DNA of 64,000 bases, taken from contig NZ_JABSQR010000006.1 of NCBI RefSeq assembly GCF_013215705.1, positions 220,797-284,796 of the forward strand, given 5' to 3'. How positions within the stretch are numbered: the first letter of the stretch is position 1; every line of letters begins with the position of its first letter. The notes beneath the pieces were generated by a model. It ran no database searches, was not told the DNA's origin, and saw nothing but the letters and a program-made list of their open reading frames with translations. This DNA comes from Moritella sp. (GTDB lineage Bacteria; Pseudomonadota; Gammaproteobacteria; Enterobacterales; Moritellaceae). Below, piece after piece: positions 11,205 through 21,482 of this stretch. The translations under genes were made by a program, and so were the position numbers.

Positions 11205-12491
11205 TTACTTGCTTAATAGCGTTGTTAATTTATTTACTAACTCAGTGACTGCGATAGTTTGCTGCTGTGTATTACCAGTCAGATCTTTCACCGTCACTTG
11301 TTGGTTTTCGATTTCGTCGCTGCCCAGAATAAGTGCTACTTTAGCGCCATTTTGATCAGCTCGTTTAAGTTGTTTCTTAAAGTTACCGCCGCCGTTATGC
11401 ATCATAAATTTCACATTCGGCATTTGATCGCGTAACCGTTCTGCTAATAACATACCGTGCATATCAGCGCCTTCGCCTAATGCTGCGATATAAACATCAA
11501 CAGCGCCAGCAATATCAGCGGTTAATTCTAAGGCTTCTAATAATAATACTAAACGTTCAATACCCAGAGCAAAACCAACTGCAGGGGTTGCTTTACCACC
11601 GAGTTGTTCCACTAAGCCATCATAACGACCGCCGCCACACACAGTACCTTGCGCACCTAGGCTTTCTGTCACCCACTCAAATACAGTGTAGTTATAATAA
11701 TCAAGGCCGCGCACTAAACGATGATTGATTTGATAGTTAACGCCTGCGCTATCTAGCATCTTACATAGACCATCGAAATGCGCTTTAGTTTCTTCGCCGT
11801 AGTAATCCGCTAAGCTGGGTGCATCGTTAAGCAATGCTTGAACATTTGGATTCTTACTATCGAGTACGCGTAATGGGTTGGTGTACATGCGACGTTGGCT
11901 TTCTTCATCAAGTTGGTCTTTAAACCCTTCTAAGAAGCTAATTAGTGCTTCTTTATGCGCACTACGCTCTGCAGAAGAACCCAGAGAGTTCAGCTGTAAT
12001 GTCACATGTTGCTCAATACCCAAAAGTTTCCACAGGCGCGCGGTTAATAAAATAACTTCCGCGTCGGTATCCGCGCCTTTAAGACCAAAAATTTCCACAC
12101 CAAATTGGTGGAATTGACGATAGCGCCCTTTTTGTGGCCGTTCGTGACGGAACATAGGACCTATGTACCACATACGACGTTCTTGGTTATATAACAAACC
12201 ATTTTGAATACCAGCACGCACTGTTGAAGCTGTGCCTTCTGGGCGTAATGTTAGGCTGTCACCGTTACGATCATCAAACGTGTACATTTCTTTTTCGACA
12301 ACGTCTGTTACTTCGCCGATCGCGCGCTTGAATAAATTCGTAGATTCAACGATTGGCATACGGATTTCAGAGTAGCCATAGGCTGCAACAGTATCACGTA
12401 ATATTGATTCTACTTTTTGCCATACCGGCGTTTGTTCTGGTAAGCAATCATTCATGCCACGAATTGCTTGAATTGGTTTAGCCACGGTCAC
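11205..12491 (-). CDS. hisS: histidyl-tRNA synthetase
   Basis: 428-residue class II synthetase charging tRNA-His; E. coli HisS is 424. Motif 2 appears as [21 protein letters not shown]. The histidine-specific loop [15 protein letters not shown] follows near residue 260, and motif 3 as GGRYDGL then [10 protein letters not shown]. The C-terminal anticodon-binding domain ends at residue 428. The start [18 protein letters not shown] is the usual HisS N terminus. It lies downstream of ispG across a 117-base gap that holds a hairpin. Confidence 0.97.
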   Translation of the reverse strand: MTVAKPIQAIRGMNDCLPEQTPVWQKVESILRDTVAAYGYSEIRMPIVESTNLFKRAIGEVTDVVEKEMYTFDDRNGDSLTLRPEGTASTVRAGIQNGLLYNQERRMWYIGPMFRHERPQKGRYRQFHQFGVEIFGLKGADTDAEVILLTARLWKLLGIEQHVTLQLNSLGSSAERSAHKEALISFLEGFKDQLDEESQRRMYTNPLRVLDSKNPNVQALLNDAPSLADYYGEETKAHFDGLCKMLDSAGVNYQINHRLVRGLDYYNYTVFEWVTESLGAQGTVCGGGRYDGLVEQLGGKATPAVGFALGIERLVLLLEALELTADIAGAVDVYIAALGEGADMHGMLLAERLRDQMPNVKFMMHNGGGNFKKQLKRADQNGAKVALILGSDEIENQQVTVKDLTGNTQQQTIAVTELVNKLTTLLSK

Positions 12492-12558
12492 TCTCGAAAA
12501 TTAAAAAAGACATATGACCCCAGATTATAAGGAGTTTCTACGTCGAGGTAAAATATTC

Positions 12559-12599
12559 AAAGGTATTAGTAGGATATTTATCCTAATTCCAATACCTTT
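12559..12599 (-). terminator. stem-loop between ispG and hisS
   Basis: Arms AAAGGTATT/AATACCTTT and the inner pair TAGGATA/TATCCTA fold into one long imperfect hairpin. On the minus strand a T-rich run (GAATATTTT) follows. It may terminate or attenuate the upstream rlmN-ispG transcript. Confidence 0.5.
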
Positions 12600-12608
12600 A
12601 CTGGAAAA

Positions 12609-13727
12609 TTACGATTCAGCGCTTGTTATAATGATATTTTCAGGTGCCAACCTCGCTGCTTTCGCTCGAATTTTAGCCTCAAGCTGATCGATTATATCAT
12701 TATTATCAAAACGTTCTTTCTGACGTTTGCCATCAAGGTAATAACCGCTCTTATTACTGCCACCGGTGACACCGATGTGTACAGCTTCAGCTTCACCAGG
12801 ACCGTTGACCACGCAACCGATAATAGAAACGTCCATTGGGATAATAATATCCTCTAAACGCTCTTCTAATGCGTTTACGGTGCTGATCACATCAAACTCT
12901 TGACGAGAACAGGTCGGACACGCAATAAAGTTAATGCCGCGGCTACGGATACGCAGTGATTTTAAAATATCAAAACCAACACGAACTTCTTCAACAGGAT
13001 CAGCAGCCAATGAAATACGTATTGTATCACCGATGCCTTCGGCTAATAACATGCCAAGGCCAACGGCTGACTTAACCGCACCACTTCTGAAACCACCCGC
13101 TTCAGTTATACCTAAATGCAATGGTTGCTCGATCAATTTTGCTAATTGGCGGTAAGATGCCACCGCAAGGAACACGTCCGATGCTTTTACACTGACTTTA
13201 AATTGATCAAAGTTCAGGCGCTCAAGAATATCAACGTGACGCATTGCTGATTCAACCAACGCAGCAGCTGTAGGCTCACCATATTTCTCTTGGATCTCAC
13301 GCTCTAATGAACCACCGTTAACACCAATACGAATTGGAATATTCATATCTTTGGCACAATCAACCACAGAGCGGATACGACTTTCATTACCGATATTACC
13401 AGGGTTGATACGCAAGCAATCAACGCCGTATTCAGCGACTTTAAGTGCAATACGGTAGTCAAAGTGAATATCAGCAACCAGTGGCACATCAACTTGTTGT
13501 TTAATTAGTTTGAATGCTTCTGCGGCATCCATGGTCGGTACGGAAACACGCACAATATCAGCACCAACGGCTTCTAATGCTTTAATCTGAGCAACCGTTG
13601 CTGCCACATCCGTCGTCAATGTATTTGTCATTGACTGTACTGCAATCGGAGCATTGCCACCAACGGGGACCTTACCAACCATAATCTGTTTTGAGTGGCG
13701 GCGAATAATAGGACTTTCCTGATGCAT
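12609..13727 (-). CDS. ispG: 4-hydroxy-3-methylbut-2-enyl diphosphate synthase (flavodoxin)
   Basis: 372 residues, the same length as E. coli IspG/GcpE. It is a [4Fe-4S] enzyme of the MEP isoprenoid pathway converting MEcPP to HMBPP. The N-terminal TIM barrel starts [17 protein letters not shown] with QSMTNT. The three cluster cysteines are seen in [14 protein letters not shown] (two) and in [12 protein letters not shown]. It lies 16 bases after rodZ, in the conserved order. Confidence 0.97.
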   Translation of the reverse strand: MHQESPIIRRHSKQIMVGKVPVGGNAPIAVQSMTNTLTTDVAATVAQIKALEAVGADIVRVSVPTMDAAEAFKLIKQQVDVPLVADIHFDYRIALKVAEYGVDCLRINPGNIGNESRIRSVVDCAKDMNIPIRIGVNGGSLEREIQEKYGEPTAAALVESAMRHVDILERLNFDQFKVSVKASDVFLAVASYRQLAKLIEQPLHLGITEAGGFRSGAVKSAVGLGMLLAEGIGDTIRISLAADPVEEVRVGFDILKSLRIRSRGINFIACPTCSRQEFDVISTVNALEERLEDIIIPMDVSIIGCVVNGPGEAEAVHIGVTGGSNKSGYYLDGKRQKERFDNNDIIDQLEAKIRAKAARLAPENIIITSAES

Positions 13728-13743
13728 ATTTATAACTCGTTAA

Positions 13744-14700
13744 TTAAGCTTCAAAAGGTACTTTAAATTTAGCAAGTCTACCTTGTTTAAAGGTTGATAA
13801 ATCGATTGGCTCACCGGCATAACTCATTGTTACATACTCTGGTGCGCCAAGTTTAATTGATAATGGTGCTAAACCTTGTAATAAAATTGATTGACCGGCT
13901 TTTATCACACCCGTCGACAGTGTTTTGCCGTTTTTATCTTTAATTTGTATCCAACAATCACCCGCGAAGGTCAGTACCAATGACTGAGCAACAGCAGCAG
14001 ATTTATTATCCGGAGTATTTGTAACCACAGGTGAAGTGATCGTCGGTAGCGCGGAGACGACAGGTTGTACCAATACTTCTGCTGGAACGACCTCTGATGA
14101 CGGCGGTACGATAACATCCAATGCAGCAGTCTGCGCTGCGGTACGATCAAACTCAACACGTTCAGCAACAACCAAAGGGGCTTGCTCTTCAATAACCGTC
14201 ACAGCACCAACTGACTCTATCGTTTGTGTGATGGTAGGCTCTGGCACAACAACGTCAACATCATCACCACGTAATCCCCAAATTAAAAATACCGCTAGCA
14301 TAAAGCCAATAATACCGTAACTCACCAGCATTAACCGGTTATCGTGAGCTTCCAATTTAGTTCGACAGGAAAAGCTCTGCAATTCAGCTTGTTGTTCACA
14401 TGCTACATTTTGACAATCATAAGCAGCAATGACTTCATTTTCAGATATTTTAAGATAGCGGGCATAGCAACGAATGTAGCCACGCATGAATGTAGATGAG
14501 ATACGCTTATCACCAACACTTTGTTCAATATTGTTGATCACGGATAGCTTAAGGTGAATATGATTACTGACCTCTTGCACACTGATACCGGATGCCATTC
14601 TGGCATCTTGCAACATTTGGCCTGCAGTCACCACGTCGATATTGTCCTGCGATTCAGCAGTTTTATCCGGATCTTTTAAAGTTTCTAAATCAATAGTCAT
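13744..14700 (-). CDS. rodZ: cytoskeletal protein RodZ
   Basis: 318-residue bitopic membrane protein linking MreB to the elongasome (E. coli 337). The N-terminal helix-turn-helix domain (GQMLQDARMASGISVQEVSNHIHLKLSVINNIE, residues about 27-60) is the MreB-binding part. A transmembrane segment (LMLVSYGIIGFMLAVFLIWGL) lies near residues 123-143. A Val/Pro/Thr-rich periplasmic linker and a C-terminal beta domain (SLVLTFAGDCWIQIKDKNGKTL) follow. Its start overlaps pilW by 11 bases, and its stop is 16 bases before ispG. Confidence 0.93.
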   Translation of the reverse strand: MTIDLETLKDPDKTAESQDNIDVVTAGQMLQDARMASGISVQEVSNHIHLKLSVINNIEQSVGDKRISSTFMRGYIRCYARYLKISENEVIAAYDCQNVACEQQAELQSFSCRTKLEAHDNRLMLVSYGIIGFMLAVFLIWGLRGDDVDVVVPEPTITQTIESVGAVTVIEEQAPLVVAERVEFDRTAAQTAALDVIVPPSSEVVPAEVLVQPVVSALPTITSPVVTNTPDNKSAAVAQSLVLTFAGDCWIQIKDKNGKTLSTGVIKAGQSILLQGLAPLSIKLGAPEYVTMSYAGEPIDLSTFKQGRLAKFKVPFEA

Positions 14701-15460
14701 TTGTAATATATTTTTGTGTTTGGAACGCTAATGGAAATTGAGCTAATAATTGCCGACTATATACTTCAGCGACGGCCGAATTATTCAGTTTTTCTGCAAT
14801 ATTAAAACCCAACCAAAGACTACGTGCGGTTGCTTTACTGATTGACTCATATTTAGTTAATTGCTGTTTTGCCACCGTATAATCGGCCAGTTTATAGTGT
14901 AATTCAGCAATAGAGAACCGTACATTTAAATTTTGCGGTTCATATGCGAGAGATGACTGTAAATACTTTAATGCAAGGGTATTATTGCCTTGCTCATGCG
15001 CACAGCGCCCCGCATTGTCATAACTATTCGCAATTTGGTTATAACCCGGCGACGCGATTGCGGTTAAAAATTCAGTTTCAGCTTCATCAAATCGCGCAAG
15101 TCCACATAGAAATACACCAAAGTTATTATGAATATTACCATTTTCTGGTGCCAGGTCGAGCGCATATAAATAGGCTGTCTCAGCTTGTTGATGCTCTTTT
15201 ACTTTCTGATAGTAATATGCATAAGCTAAATAAATATTCGCATCGTCAGGTGTATAACGATTGGCTTTATCAAGATTTATTTTCGCATTTTGATAGTTTT
15301 CAATTTCAATATACTTAAGCGCTAAGGTGAGTCGACTTCTAGACGCAGCAGTTTTATCAACAGAGTTATCAGTCAAGCCAGCACTGGTTTCAATGTAACT
15401 TTGTGTGCTACATCCAGCCAGTGCTGTTATTATTAATCCTATTACAGCGAAACGTTTCAT
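14690..15460 (-). CDS. pilW: type IV pilus biogenesis/stability lipoprotein PilW (PilF)
   Basis: 256-residue TPR lipoprotein that in type IV pilus systems helps the secretin PilQ assemble in the outer membrane. The signal peptide MKRFAVIGLIITALAGC ends in lipobox LAGC. About six TPR-like helices follow (ANIYLAYAYYYQKVKEHQQAETAYLYALDLAP and repeats). Four extra upstream codons are possible, but the ATG at 15460 gives a standard lipoprotein signal. It sits between rlmN and rodZ, the usual place. No other pilus gene is in the window. Confidence 0.88.
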   Translation of the reverse strand: MKRFAVIGLIITALAGCSTQSYIETSAGLTDNSVDKTAASRSRLTLALKYIEIENYQNAKINLDKANRYTPDDANIYLAYAYYYQKVKEHQQAETAYLYALDLAPENGNIHNNFGVFLCGLARFDEAETEFLTAIASPGYNQIANSYDNAGRCAHEQGNNTLALKYLQSSLAYEPQNLNVRFSIAELHYKLADYTVAKQQLTKYESISKATARSLWLGFNIAEKLNNSAVAEVYSRQLLAQFPLAFQTQKYITNDY

Positions 15461-15485
15461 GCCTAAATCCATCTAGTCAAAAGTA

Positions 15486-16601
15486 TTAATCAGCCATCTT
15501 GACTGAAATCGCTTCACCTTGCATCCGTTTTTTTAATGTTCTTTTCGTTCTGTCGATTACATCTCCCGCTAATTGACCACAAGCAGCATCAATATCATCA
15601 CCGCGGGTTTTACGAATTGTCACCGTATTTTCGTATTCCATCAGCACTTTATTAAAGCGATCGATACGACTATTGCTGGGTTTACCATAGTCACTGCCCG
15701 GGAACGGATTAAATGGGATCAAGTTAATTTTACACGGCGTATCTTTTAATAAATGCGCTAATTCATGTGCTTGATCGGTTGAATCATTAACGTGATCAAG
15801 TAATACATACTCAATCGTTACTTTTTTACGATTGGCATTTGATTTACCAATATAGTTTTTAACGGATGCTAGTAACATTTCAATATTATACTTTTTATTG
15901 ATAGGGACAAGCTCGTCACGTAATGTATCATTCGATGCATGCAATGAAATAGCCAATGCTACATCAATTGAATCCGCTAATTTATCTAATGCTGGTACCA
16001 CACCAGAAGTAGATACAGTGACACGACGTTTTGATAACCCAAAACCATAATCATCTAACATTATGTTCAATGCCGGGACCAAGTTTGTCAGATTAAGCAA
16101 TGGTTCACCCATCCCCATCATCACGACATTGGTGATTGCACGTTTCTTATTGTTAAAACCAATCACTTGTGTCGCACGCCATACTTGACCAATGATTTCT
16201 GATACACGCAGGTTACGGTTAAAGCCTTGTTGGGCCGTCGAGCAGAATGTACATTCTAGAGCACAACCAACTTGTGACGAAACACAAAGTGTTGCACGAT
16301 CACCATCAGGAATATAAACCGTTTCATATTCTTGACCATCGACTTTTAATGCCCATTTAATTGTACCATCTTCACTGCGCTGTTCTTTACTGATTTCAGG
16401 CGCTGAAATAATAGTTTCACGTAATAATTTTTCACGTAACTTCTTATTCAAGTTAGTCATTTCATTAATGTCATCACAACCTTCATGATAAATCCATTTC
16501 ATTACTTGATCAGCACGGAATGGTTTTTCACCAATGTCAGAAAAATATTGGCGCATAGCGTTGCGATCTAAGTCTAATAGGTTTATTTTTTTATTACTCA
16601 T
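15486..16601 (-). CDS. rlmN: dual-specificity RNA methyltransferase RlmN
   Basis: 371-residue radical-SAM enzyme that methylates C2 of A2503 in 23S rRNA and A37 in some tRNAs. The radical-SAM cluster motif is CALECTFCS near residues 114-122. [19 protein letters not shown] and [11 protein letters not shown] follow. The catalytic cysteine near the C terminus is in [13 protein letters not shown]. coli RlmN is 384. It is the first gene of the minus-strand block that ends with der. Confidence 0.96.
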   Translation of the reverse strand: MSNKKINLLDLDRNAMRQYFSDIGEKPFRADQVMKWIYHEGCDDINEMTNLNKKLREKLLRETIISAPEISKEQRSEDGTIKWALKVDGQEYETVYIPDGDRATLCVSSQVGCALECTFCSTAQQGFNRNLRVSEIIGQVWRATQVIGFNNKKRAITNVVMMGMGEPLLNLTNLVPALNIMLDDYGFGLSKRRVTVSTSGVVPALDKLADSIDVALAISLHASNDTLRDELVPINKKYNIEMLLASVKNYIGKSNANRKKVTIEYVLLDHVNDSTDQAHELAHLLKDTPCKINLIPFNPFPGSDYGKPSNSRIDRFNKVLMEYENTVTIRKTRGDDIDAACGQLAGDVIDRTKRTLKKRMQGEAISVKMAD

Positions 16602-16959
16602 GAAGTGAGCCTCTGTAATGTATTTTATTCGGTTTGAAACAATTTAAGACTCAATTTTAAACAATATTTAAGAATAATTGGATAAAAAAGACAATGCTAA
16701 AATTGAGGTTTCAGGGCGCGGGATTGTACAAAGTTTAACGCCTAGACGCTAGCGCATTAACCGAATTAAACGAAATAATTTATTAACCGTTATTTTGTTT
16801 AACAAAGAATCGAGTGAGATAACAAATAATTAAGGCGGAATATGAGGTATAAATAAGAAATCAATAGAATGTGGAGATGGGAAATCGAATCATAAAACCG
16901 GGCAGCAAATTAATCACGCATCACTACGCAACGACTTTACAGCCCGTTACACTAACTCA
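16602..16959. other. intergenic region upstream of rlmN and downstream of ndk
   Basis: 358 bases, AT-rich, without a convincing reading frame or RNA gene. It must hold the promoter of the rlmN-der block near its left end. I see no clear terminator for ndk and no named operator. Confidence 0.4.
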
Positions 16960-17385
16960 TTAGCGTGGGCATACTTCATTTTCAGTAAAGAAATAAGCAA
17001 TTTCACGGGCTGCTGATTCTTCACTATCAGAACCATGTACCGCATTAAAACGCATGCTCTCAGCATAGTCACAACGTAACGTGCCCGCAGCTGCATTTTC
17101 TGGGTTCGTAGTACCCATTAACTCACGGTAAAAAGTGATCGAATTTTCACCTTCTAATACCTGTACCATGATAGGACCAGAAGTCATAAAGTCCATTAAA
17201 GGTTCGAAAAATACTTTACCTTTGTGTTCTGCATAAAAACCTTCCGCTTGCTCACGGGTAAGGTGAAGCATTTTTGCTGCAACAACGCTTAAGCCACAAG
17301 CTTCAATACGAGAGTAAATAGCACCAATTAAATTTTTTCTTACTGCATCAGGCTTAACAATAGAAAAAGTGCGTTGAATTGCCAT
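16960..17385 (-). CDS. ndk: nucleoside diphosphate kinase
   Basis: 141-residue enzyme moving the gamma-phosphate between nucleoside di- and triphosphates through a phosphohistidine. The start [15 protein letters not shown] is standard. The active-site motif NAVHGSDS places the phosphorylated histidine at residue 117. The length matches E. coli Ndk (143). It is a single-gene unit with a palindromic repeat upstream at 17419-17473. Confidence 0.97.
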   Translation of the reverse strand: MAIQRTFSIVKPDAVRKNLIGAIYSRIEACGLSVVAAKMLHLTREQAEGFYAEHKGKVFFEPLMDFMTSGPIMVQVLEGENSITFYRELMGTTNPENAAAGTLRCDYAESMRFNAVHGSDSEESAAREIAYFFTENEVCPR

Positions 17386-17418
17386 AATTTTTAACCTTAA
17401 TTTGAGAAGTTGACTATT

Positions 17419-17473
17419 TATACCCGAGCGACTTCAAGATGCATAATCAGCATTTTTAAGTAACTTGGGTATA
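17419..17473. repeat. palindromic intergenic repeat, copy 1
   Basis: Outer arms TATACCCGAGCGACTT and AAGTAACTTGGGTATA form a long imperfect inverted repeat. A related element lies at 30538-30585. The TATACCC...ACTTC core resembles repeats I recall between genes in Vibrio and relatives. Confidence 0.6.
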
Positions 17474-17599
17474 ACATCAACTTTAATTGCATTACAATTT
17501 TTAAACAAGTGTTAATCGTGAAACGACACTTTAATAACGAGTAATGCGAGTCTTATCCTGCACAAATCAGTTACATTGCCTAATTGTTTAAATATCAGA

Positions 17600-18922
17600 C
17601 TATTTATCCAGTGAATTAAGATCCAGGTCTGTCATCGTGCTCGGCTCATCAGTGGGCTTTGTAGGTTCTTGAGATGTCTTATCACCGTCTATTTGGCTCG
17701 ATATCACTTTTTCAAATTTGCGTTTTTGCCAAAACTTAATACTAAATAATACTGCCACCGCAAAAAGGACTAACAAGATCAAACCGCCAATGACCCACAA
17801 TAATAAATTCCAGTCACTCTCTGAATCCTCAAGCATATCCATTGCGGTCTCTGTCGTATCTGCCTGAGAGGCTGTGGCAGCAGGAATCAGAGTACTATCA
17901 ATAACAATCGGTCTTGGTATCACAAATGCTTCTGAAGGCATGTTAATGGTAATCTCACGTCCTGCGGTTGTGGTCGCAAACAACACTAATTCAATGCTAT
18001 AACTACCAAACTCTGCGGGTCGTTCAAAAGAATGAATTTGTTCTGTCATCCCAGCTTCACCATAAATGATAAAGTCATTACTTTTACCACGGTTAGCGGA
18101 TTCGAGACGGCCTTTAATAACAATACTCTCAGGCTTTAATTCATCAATATCATAAGTCAGTTTTAACTGCGGGTCTGCATCCATCCGTAAGGGTAACATC
18201 TGCGTTTTTATTGGTTTTGGGAACAGGACAATGTCTTGATTAAAATTCCGACTAAAGGCATTGTTTGTTACTGCCACCTCAAATTTATACTTACCCGTCG
18301 CTAAATCAAGTTGCAAATAGGCCGTAAAAAGCCCATTTTCAGGTACTTCATCAAAAAAAACACCTTTATCATTAAACTTCGCCAACTCTTGAGAGCTAAA
18401 GCTAAAATTTTCGTCTTCTGTGCGATTATAACCATAAGCAGTAACAATCAATTCGGTATCGCGTAAATACGTGGCGTTAAGGCGCTTTTGCAAATGCAAT
18501 AATTCACCCGTTATTTTTAAGCGTTCGCCACTATATAGCTGAATAGGCAGACGATTGATTTGCAGTTGCACGTCTGACAATAATTGAATACGGTTATCAC
18601 CTTGGATCTTACCTAATGCTTGCCAAGGTCCAGGCATCGGATTCTCAATCGTGATAATGTCATGCTCTTCGCCTTCAATCCAATGAACGCGATCAGACTT
18701 ATCCCAAATATAAACTTTGCTGCCGTCAGGACGCACTAAGATAACCGCTTTAGAAAAACGCTCACGCGCAATAATAAAGGTGATTTGCTCAATGCCATAA
18801 TCAACCCGAAAACGATTATCTAACAACTTGATATCACTTGTCTGATAAACACTTTTAGCCGATGTAAAGGTACTGATACCAACTGCACCAATCAATGCCA
18901 ATAACAACCAAATCTTACGCAT
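17600..18922 (-). CDS. TIGR03503-family membrane-anchored protein
   Basis: 440-residue protein of unknown role. The N-terminal signal peptide is MRKIWLLLALIGAVGISTFTSA. About 340 residues of beta-rich extracytoplasmic sequence follow, containing VLVRPDGSKVYIWDKSDRVHWIEG and a carbohydrate- or Ig-like middle. A C-terminal helix, LLLWVIGGLILLVLFAVAVLF, sits near residues 380-400, then a short polar tail. The architecture and the opening SDIKLLDNRFRVDYGIEQITFIIARE match the family I know as TIGR03503 in Shewanella and Vibrio. The domain resembles the large periplasmic parts of vWA-type proteins, but no metal site is seen. Confidence 0.55.
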   Translation of the reverse strand: MRKIWLLLALIGAVGISTFTSAKSVYQTSDIKLLDNRFRVDYGIEQITFIIARERFSKAVILVRPDGSKVYIWDKSDRVHWIEGEEHDIITIENPMPGPWQALGKIQGDNRIQLLSDVQLQINRLPIQLYSGERLKITGELLHLQKRLNATYLRDTELIVTAYGYNRTEDENFSFSSQELAKFNDKGVFFDEVPENGLFTAYLQLDLATGKYKFEVAVTNNAFSRNFNQDIVLFPKPIKTQMLPLRMDADPQLKLTYDIDELKPESIVIKGRLESANRGKSNDFIIYGEAGMTEQIHSFERPAEFGSYSIELVLFATTTAGREITINMPSEAFVIPRPIVIDSTLIPAATASQADTTETAMDMLEDSESDWNLLLWVIGGLILLVLFAVAVLFSIKFWQKRKFEKVISSQIDGDKTSQEPTKPTDEPSTMTDLDLNSLDK

Positions 18923-18936
18923 GTTTATCCTTTATG

Positions 18937-19674
18937 TTAGTGTATTTGCCACAGCGCATCACCAACGATACCGAGTCGTTCATCATGCGCTTTCAGTTCA
19001 TCATCTGTTGCTTGCACCACTTTCAATGGCGCTCGGCTTGCTGCAACACGACGAATACCACCACCTTGCGAATTAGCGCTATCTTGCGATAAATTCAACT
19101 TAGTCTGGCCACCCGTCATAAACAGATAAATATCAGCTAAGATCTCCGCATCCAGTAATGCGCCATGCAGGGTACGGTGTGAATTATCAATACCATAACG
19201 AGTACATAGCACGTCTAAGTTATTTCGTTTACCTGGGAAAAGTTTCTTAGCAATAGCTAATGTATCGGTAATCTTACAAATTTCTTTAGTTTCAGGCAGA
19301 CCTTTATTCAGTAACCTAAATTCATGGTCTAGGAAGTTAATATCAAACGAAGCGTTGTGTGCAACTAACTCAGCACCATCAATAAAGGCGATAAATTCAT
19401 CTGCGATCGTTGCGAAACTGGGTTTATCTTGCAAAAATTCATCTGTAATACCGTGTACGGCGAGCGCCTCTGGATCAACCAAACGGTCAGGTTTGATATA
19501 AACATGATATGTACGTCCCGTCGGACGACGATTGATCAACTCAATACAACCGATTTCAATTACACGGTGACCAATATGTACACCACCTGCGCCTGTATTC
19601 ATACCGGTTGTTTCGGTATCAAAAACGATCACACGACCAGCGCCCTGTATTAACTCTGCATTGTCCAACGACAT
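18937..19674 (-). CDS. dnaQ: DNA polymerase III epsilon subunit (3'-5' proofreading exonuclease)
   Basis: 245-residue DEDDh exonuclease. Exo I is FDTETTG near residue 20, Exo II is AHNASFDINFLDHEF, and Exo III is HRTLHGALLDAEILADIY. After the nuclease domain, QTKLNL matches the beta-clamp-binding motif position of E. coli epsilon. The C-terminal tail would bind the polymerase alpha subunit. GTG codons exist slightly upstream, but the ATG at 19674 has GGTGAG before it. In many relatives rnhA lies next to dnaQ; here the neighbour is yafS and rnhA is absent. Confidence 0.95.
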   Translation of the reverse strand: MSLDNAELIQGAGRVIVFDTETTGMNTGAGGVHIGHRVIEIGCIELINRRPTGRTYHVYIKPDRLVDPEALAVHGITDEFLQDKPSFATIADEFIAFIDGAELVAHNASFDINFLDHEFRLLNKGLPETKEICKITDTLAIAKKLFPGKRNNLDVLCTRYGIDNSHRTLHGALLDAEILADIYLFMTGGQTKLNLSQDSANSQGGGIRRVAASRAPLKVVQATDDELKAHDERLGIVGDALWQIH

Positions 19675-19796
19675 AAATCTCACCACCTAAATTAAACTGT
19701 CGCTATTCTAATATGAATTAGCCTTCAATTCACCTGATAACACGCCTAAATAAAATGAAGAAGTAAACTTGGCAAATAAAAAAAGAATAATGCAGT

Positions 19797-20546
19797 CTAA
19801 GACAGCTTATGCGGTAACTTTTGCGTGGCGCCAGTAGGGATAAAACGACGTTTAGCATGGCTGACTTGCCACCAATTTTTGATCGGTGATATTGGCGTTC
19901 GGCGTTTACGCGCAACAATAAAATAGACCGATGAAAAAGAAGGGAAATGCATTTGACCGATACTCTCAGACCACCACGTTAATGGTTTTTTACCTAAAAA
20001 AGAGGTAAAGCCAAAACGGTCATCTTGAATGATTTCAAAACCAAGTAACTCTAGCCAATCTTTAATACGCGCAGGGGTAAACATTCTTCCCGACCAGGGC
20101 GGATGATTACGTTTAATCCCACATAGTTTAACTAAACCACACAGTGACAACGGATTATAACCACTTAAGATAAGATAACCGTCACCCGTTAATACCCGTT
20201 CAACCTCACGCAATAGCTGATGAGGATCCGCCGAAAAATCCAATGATTGCGTCAAGATACACGCATCAATACAATTTTCCTGAAAAGGTAGATGAGCAGG
20301 ATCAATAAATATCCCCCCCATACCTAACTCTGACGTCGCGGTGACTTGATGTTGTATACTGCTGCCAAAACAATTAAGCTCACCACTTAACGAGCCCAAT
20401 TTTAGTAGATGATAGCCAAATATTGTCGGACACCAAGCATCAAGGCGCGCCTGAATTTGGCTAGCAAGCCATTCGCCCATAGGAAGCTCATTCCAAGAAT
20501 GAGGAATTGTTATCTTATGTTTATGATGTGCAGGTTTTATTAACAC
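19797..20546 (-). CDS. yafS: class I SAM-dependent methyltransferase (YafS-like)
   Basis: 249-residue putative methyltransferase. The Rossmann core is degenerate at motif I but keeps LPFQENCIDACILTQSLDFSADPHQLLREVERVLTGDGYLILSGYNPLS, the motif IV-VI region of the UbiE/BioC-like group. It lies between gloB and dnaQ, the conserved place of E. coli yafS. The substrate is unknown. A basic tail (KRRFIPTGATQK) ends the protein. Confidence 0.82.
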   Translation of the reverse strand: MLIKPAHHKHKITIPHSWNELPMGEWLASQIQARLDAWCPTIFGYHLLKLGSLSGELNCFGSSIQHQVTATSELGMGGIFIDPAHLPFQENCIDACILTQSLDFSADPHQLLREVERVLTGDGYLILSGYNPLSLCGLVKLCGIKRNHPPWSGRMFTPARIKDWLELLGFEIIQDDRFGFTSFLGKKPLTWWSESIGQMHFPSFSSVYFIVARKRRTPISPIKNWWQVSHAKRRFIPTGATQKLPHKLS

Positions 20547-20611
20547 GACAATATCCGCTAAAATTTTGTTTTATATGTAATTAAAGATAATCCCATAAAG
20601 AGAGCGATGCA

Positions 20612-21388
20612 ATGCTTGAAGTCATTTCTATACCAACATTTAACGACAATTATGTTTGGTTAATCAAAAATACTGAAAATAATCACTGTTGTATCGTTGA
20701 TCCCGGTCAAGCAGACGTGGTGTTACAAGTCATTAATCAGCAAAATTTAATTCTCGAGGCGATTTTAATTACCCATCACCACTATGATCATATCGATGGT
20801 ATTAGTGACATTCTTAACGCATCGGCCAATCCTGTGCAGGTCTATTCGTCGATTGCGATAGAGGTTGATGCTCCAGTCACCTTAGTCACTGAAAATAGCC
20901 AGTTAAATCTCCTTAATAATAGCTTAGCATTGACCGTAATGGCGACACCGGGGCATAAACGTGAACATGTGGTTTACTATAACCAGACGATGCTGTTCTC
21001 TGGTGATACCCTATTCTCTGGTGGGTGCGGTAGGCTTCTTGATGGTAGCGCGGCAGAATTATTTTCATCACTACAACGCATTAAAGCCTTAGATGAAAAT
21101 ATATTGGTGTATCCGGCTCACGAATATACCCAAGCTAATTTAATGTTTTGCTATGCCGTAGAACCACAAAATAGTGCGCTAAAAAAACATATTGAGCACA
21201 CCGCAAAGCTACGTCAACAAGGGCTACCTACCGTACCAAACAGCCTGAAAAACGAAAAGGAAATCAATGTTTTCTTACGCACCAACGAAGTAACGGTCAG
21301 TATGGCGATGGAACATAAACTGCTTGATATCCTCACCAGCGAGCAAGCTGTATTCACTGCATTAAGAGTATGGAAAGACCATTTTTAA
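20612..21388 (+). CDS. gloB: hydroxyacylglutathione hydrolase (glyoxalase II)
   Basis: 258-residue metallo-beta-lactamase-fold enzyme that hydrolyses S-lactoylglutathione, the second step of methylglyoxal detoxification. The metal motif HHHYDH is at residues 55-60 (His55, His57, Asp59, His60). Further ligands are in ATPGHKREHVV, FSGDTLFSGGCGR and YPAHEYT. The C-terminal alpha domain for glutathione binding is present. It is divergent from yafS with a 65-base gap, then mltD follows on the same strand. Confidence 0.95.
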   Translation: MLEVISIPTFNDNYVWLIKNTENNHCCIVDPGQADVVLQVINQQNLILEAILITHHHYDHIDGISDILNASANPVQVYSSIAIEVDAPVTLVTENSQLNLLNNSLALTVMATPGHKREHVVYYNQTMLFSGDTLFSGGCGRLLDGSAAELFSSLQRIKALDENILVYPAHEYTQANLMFCYAVEPQNSALKKHIEHTAKLRQQGLPTVPNSLKNEKEINVFLRTNEVTVSMAMEHKLLDILTSEQAVFTALRVWKDHF

Positions 21389-21482
21389 CCCAATGTTAAG
21401 CATAAATACCCTAAATGGTACACTTGCTTTGTTTTCCGTTGGCTATTAGCATGTCTCCGTTGTTCACTTATATAAGACGTAT

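Noticed and set aside
12934..13155. antisense frame inside ispG, and many similar antisense frames in der, hisS and the NRPS genes
   Set aside because: Each lies fully within a strongly conserved gene on the other strand and has no support of its own.
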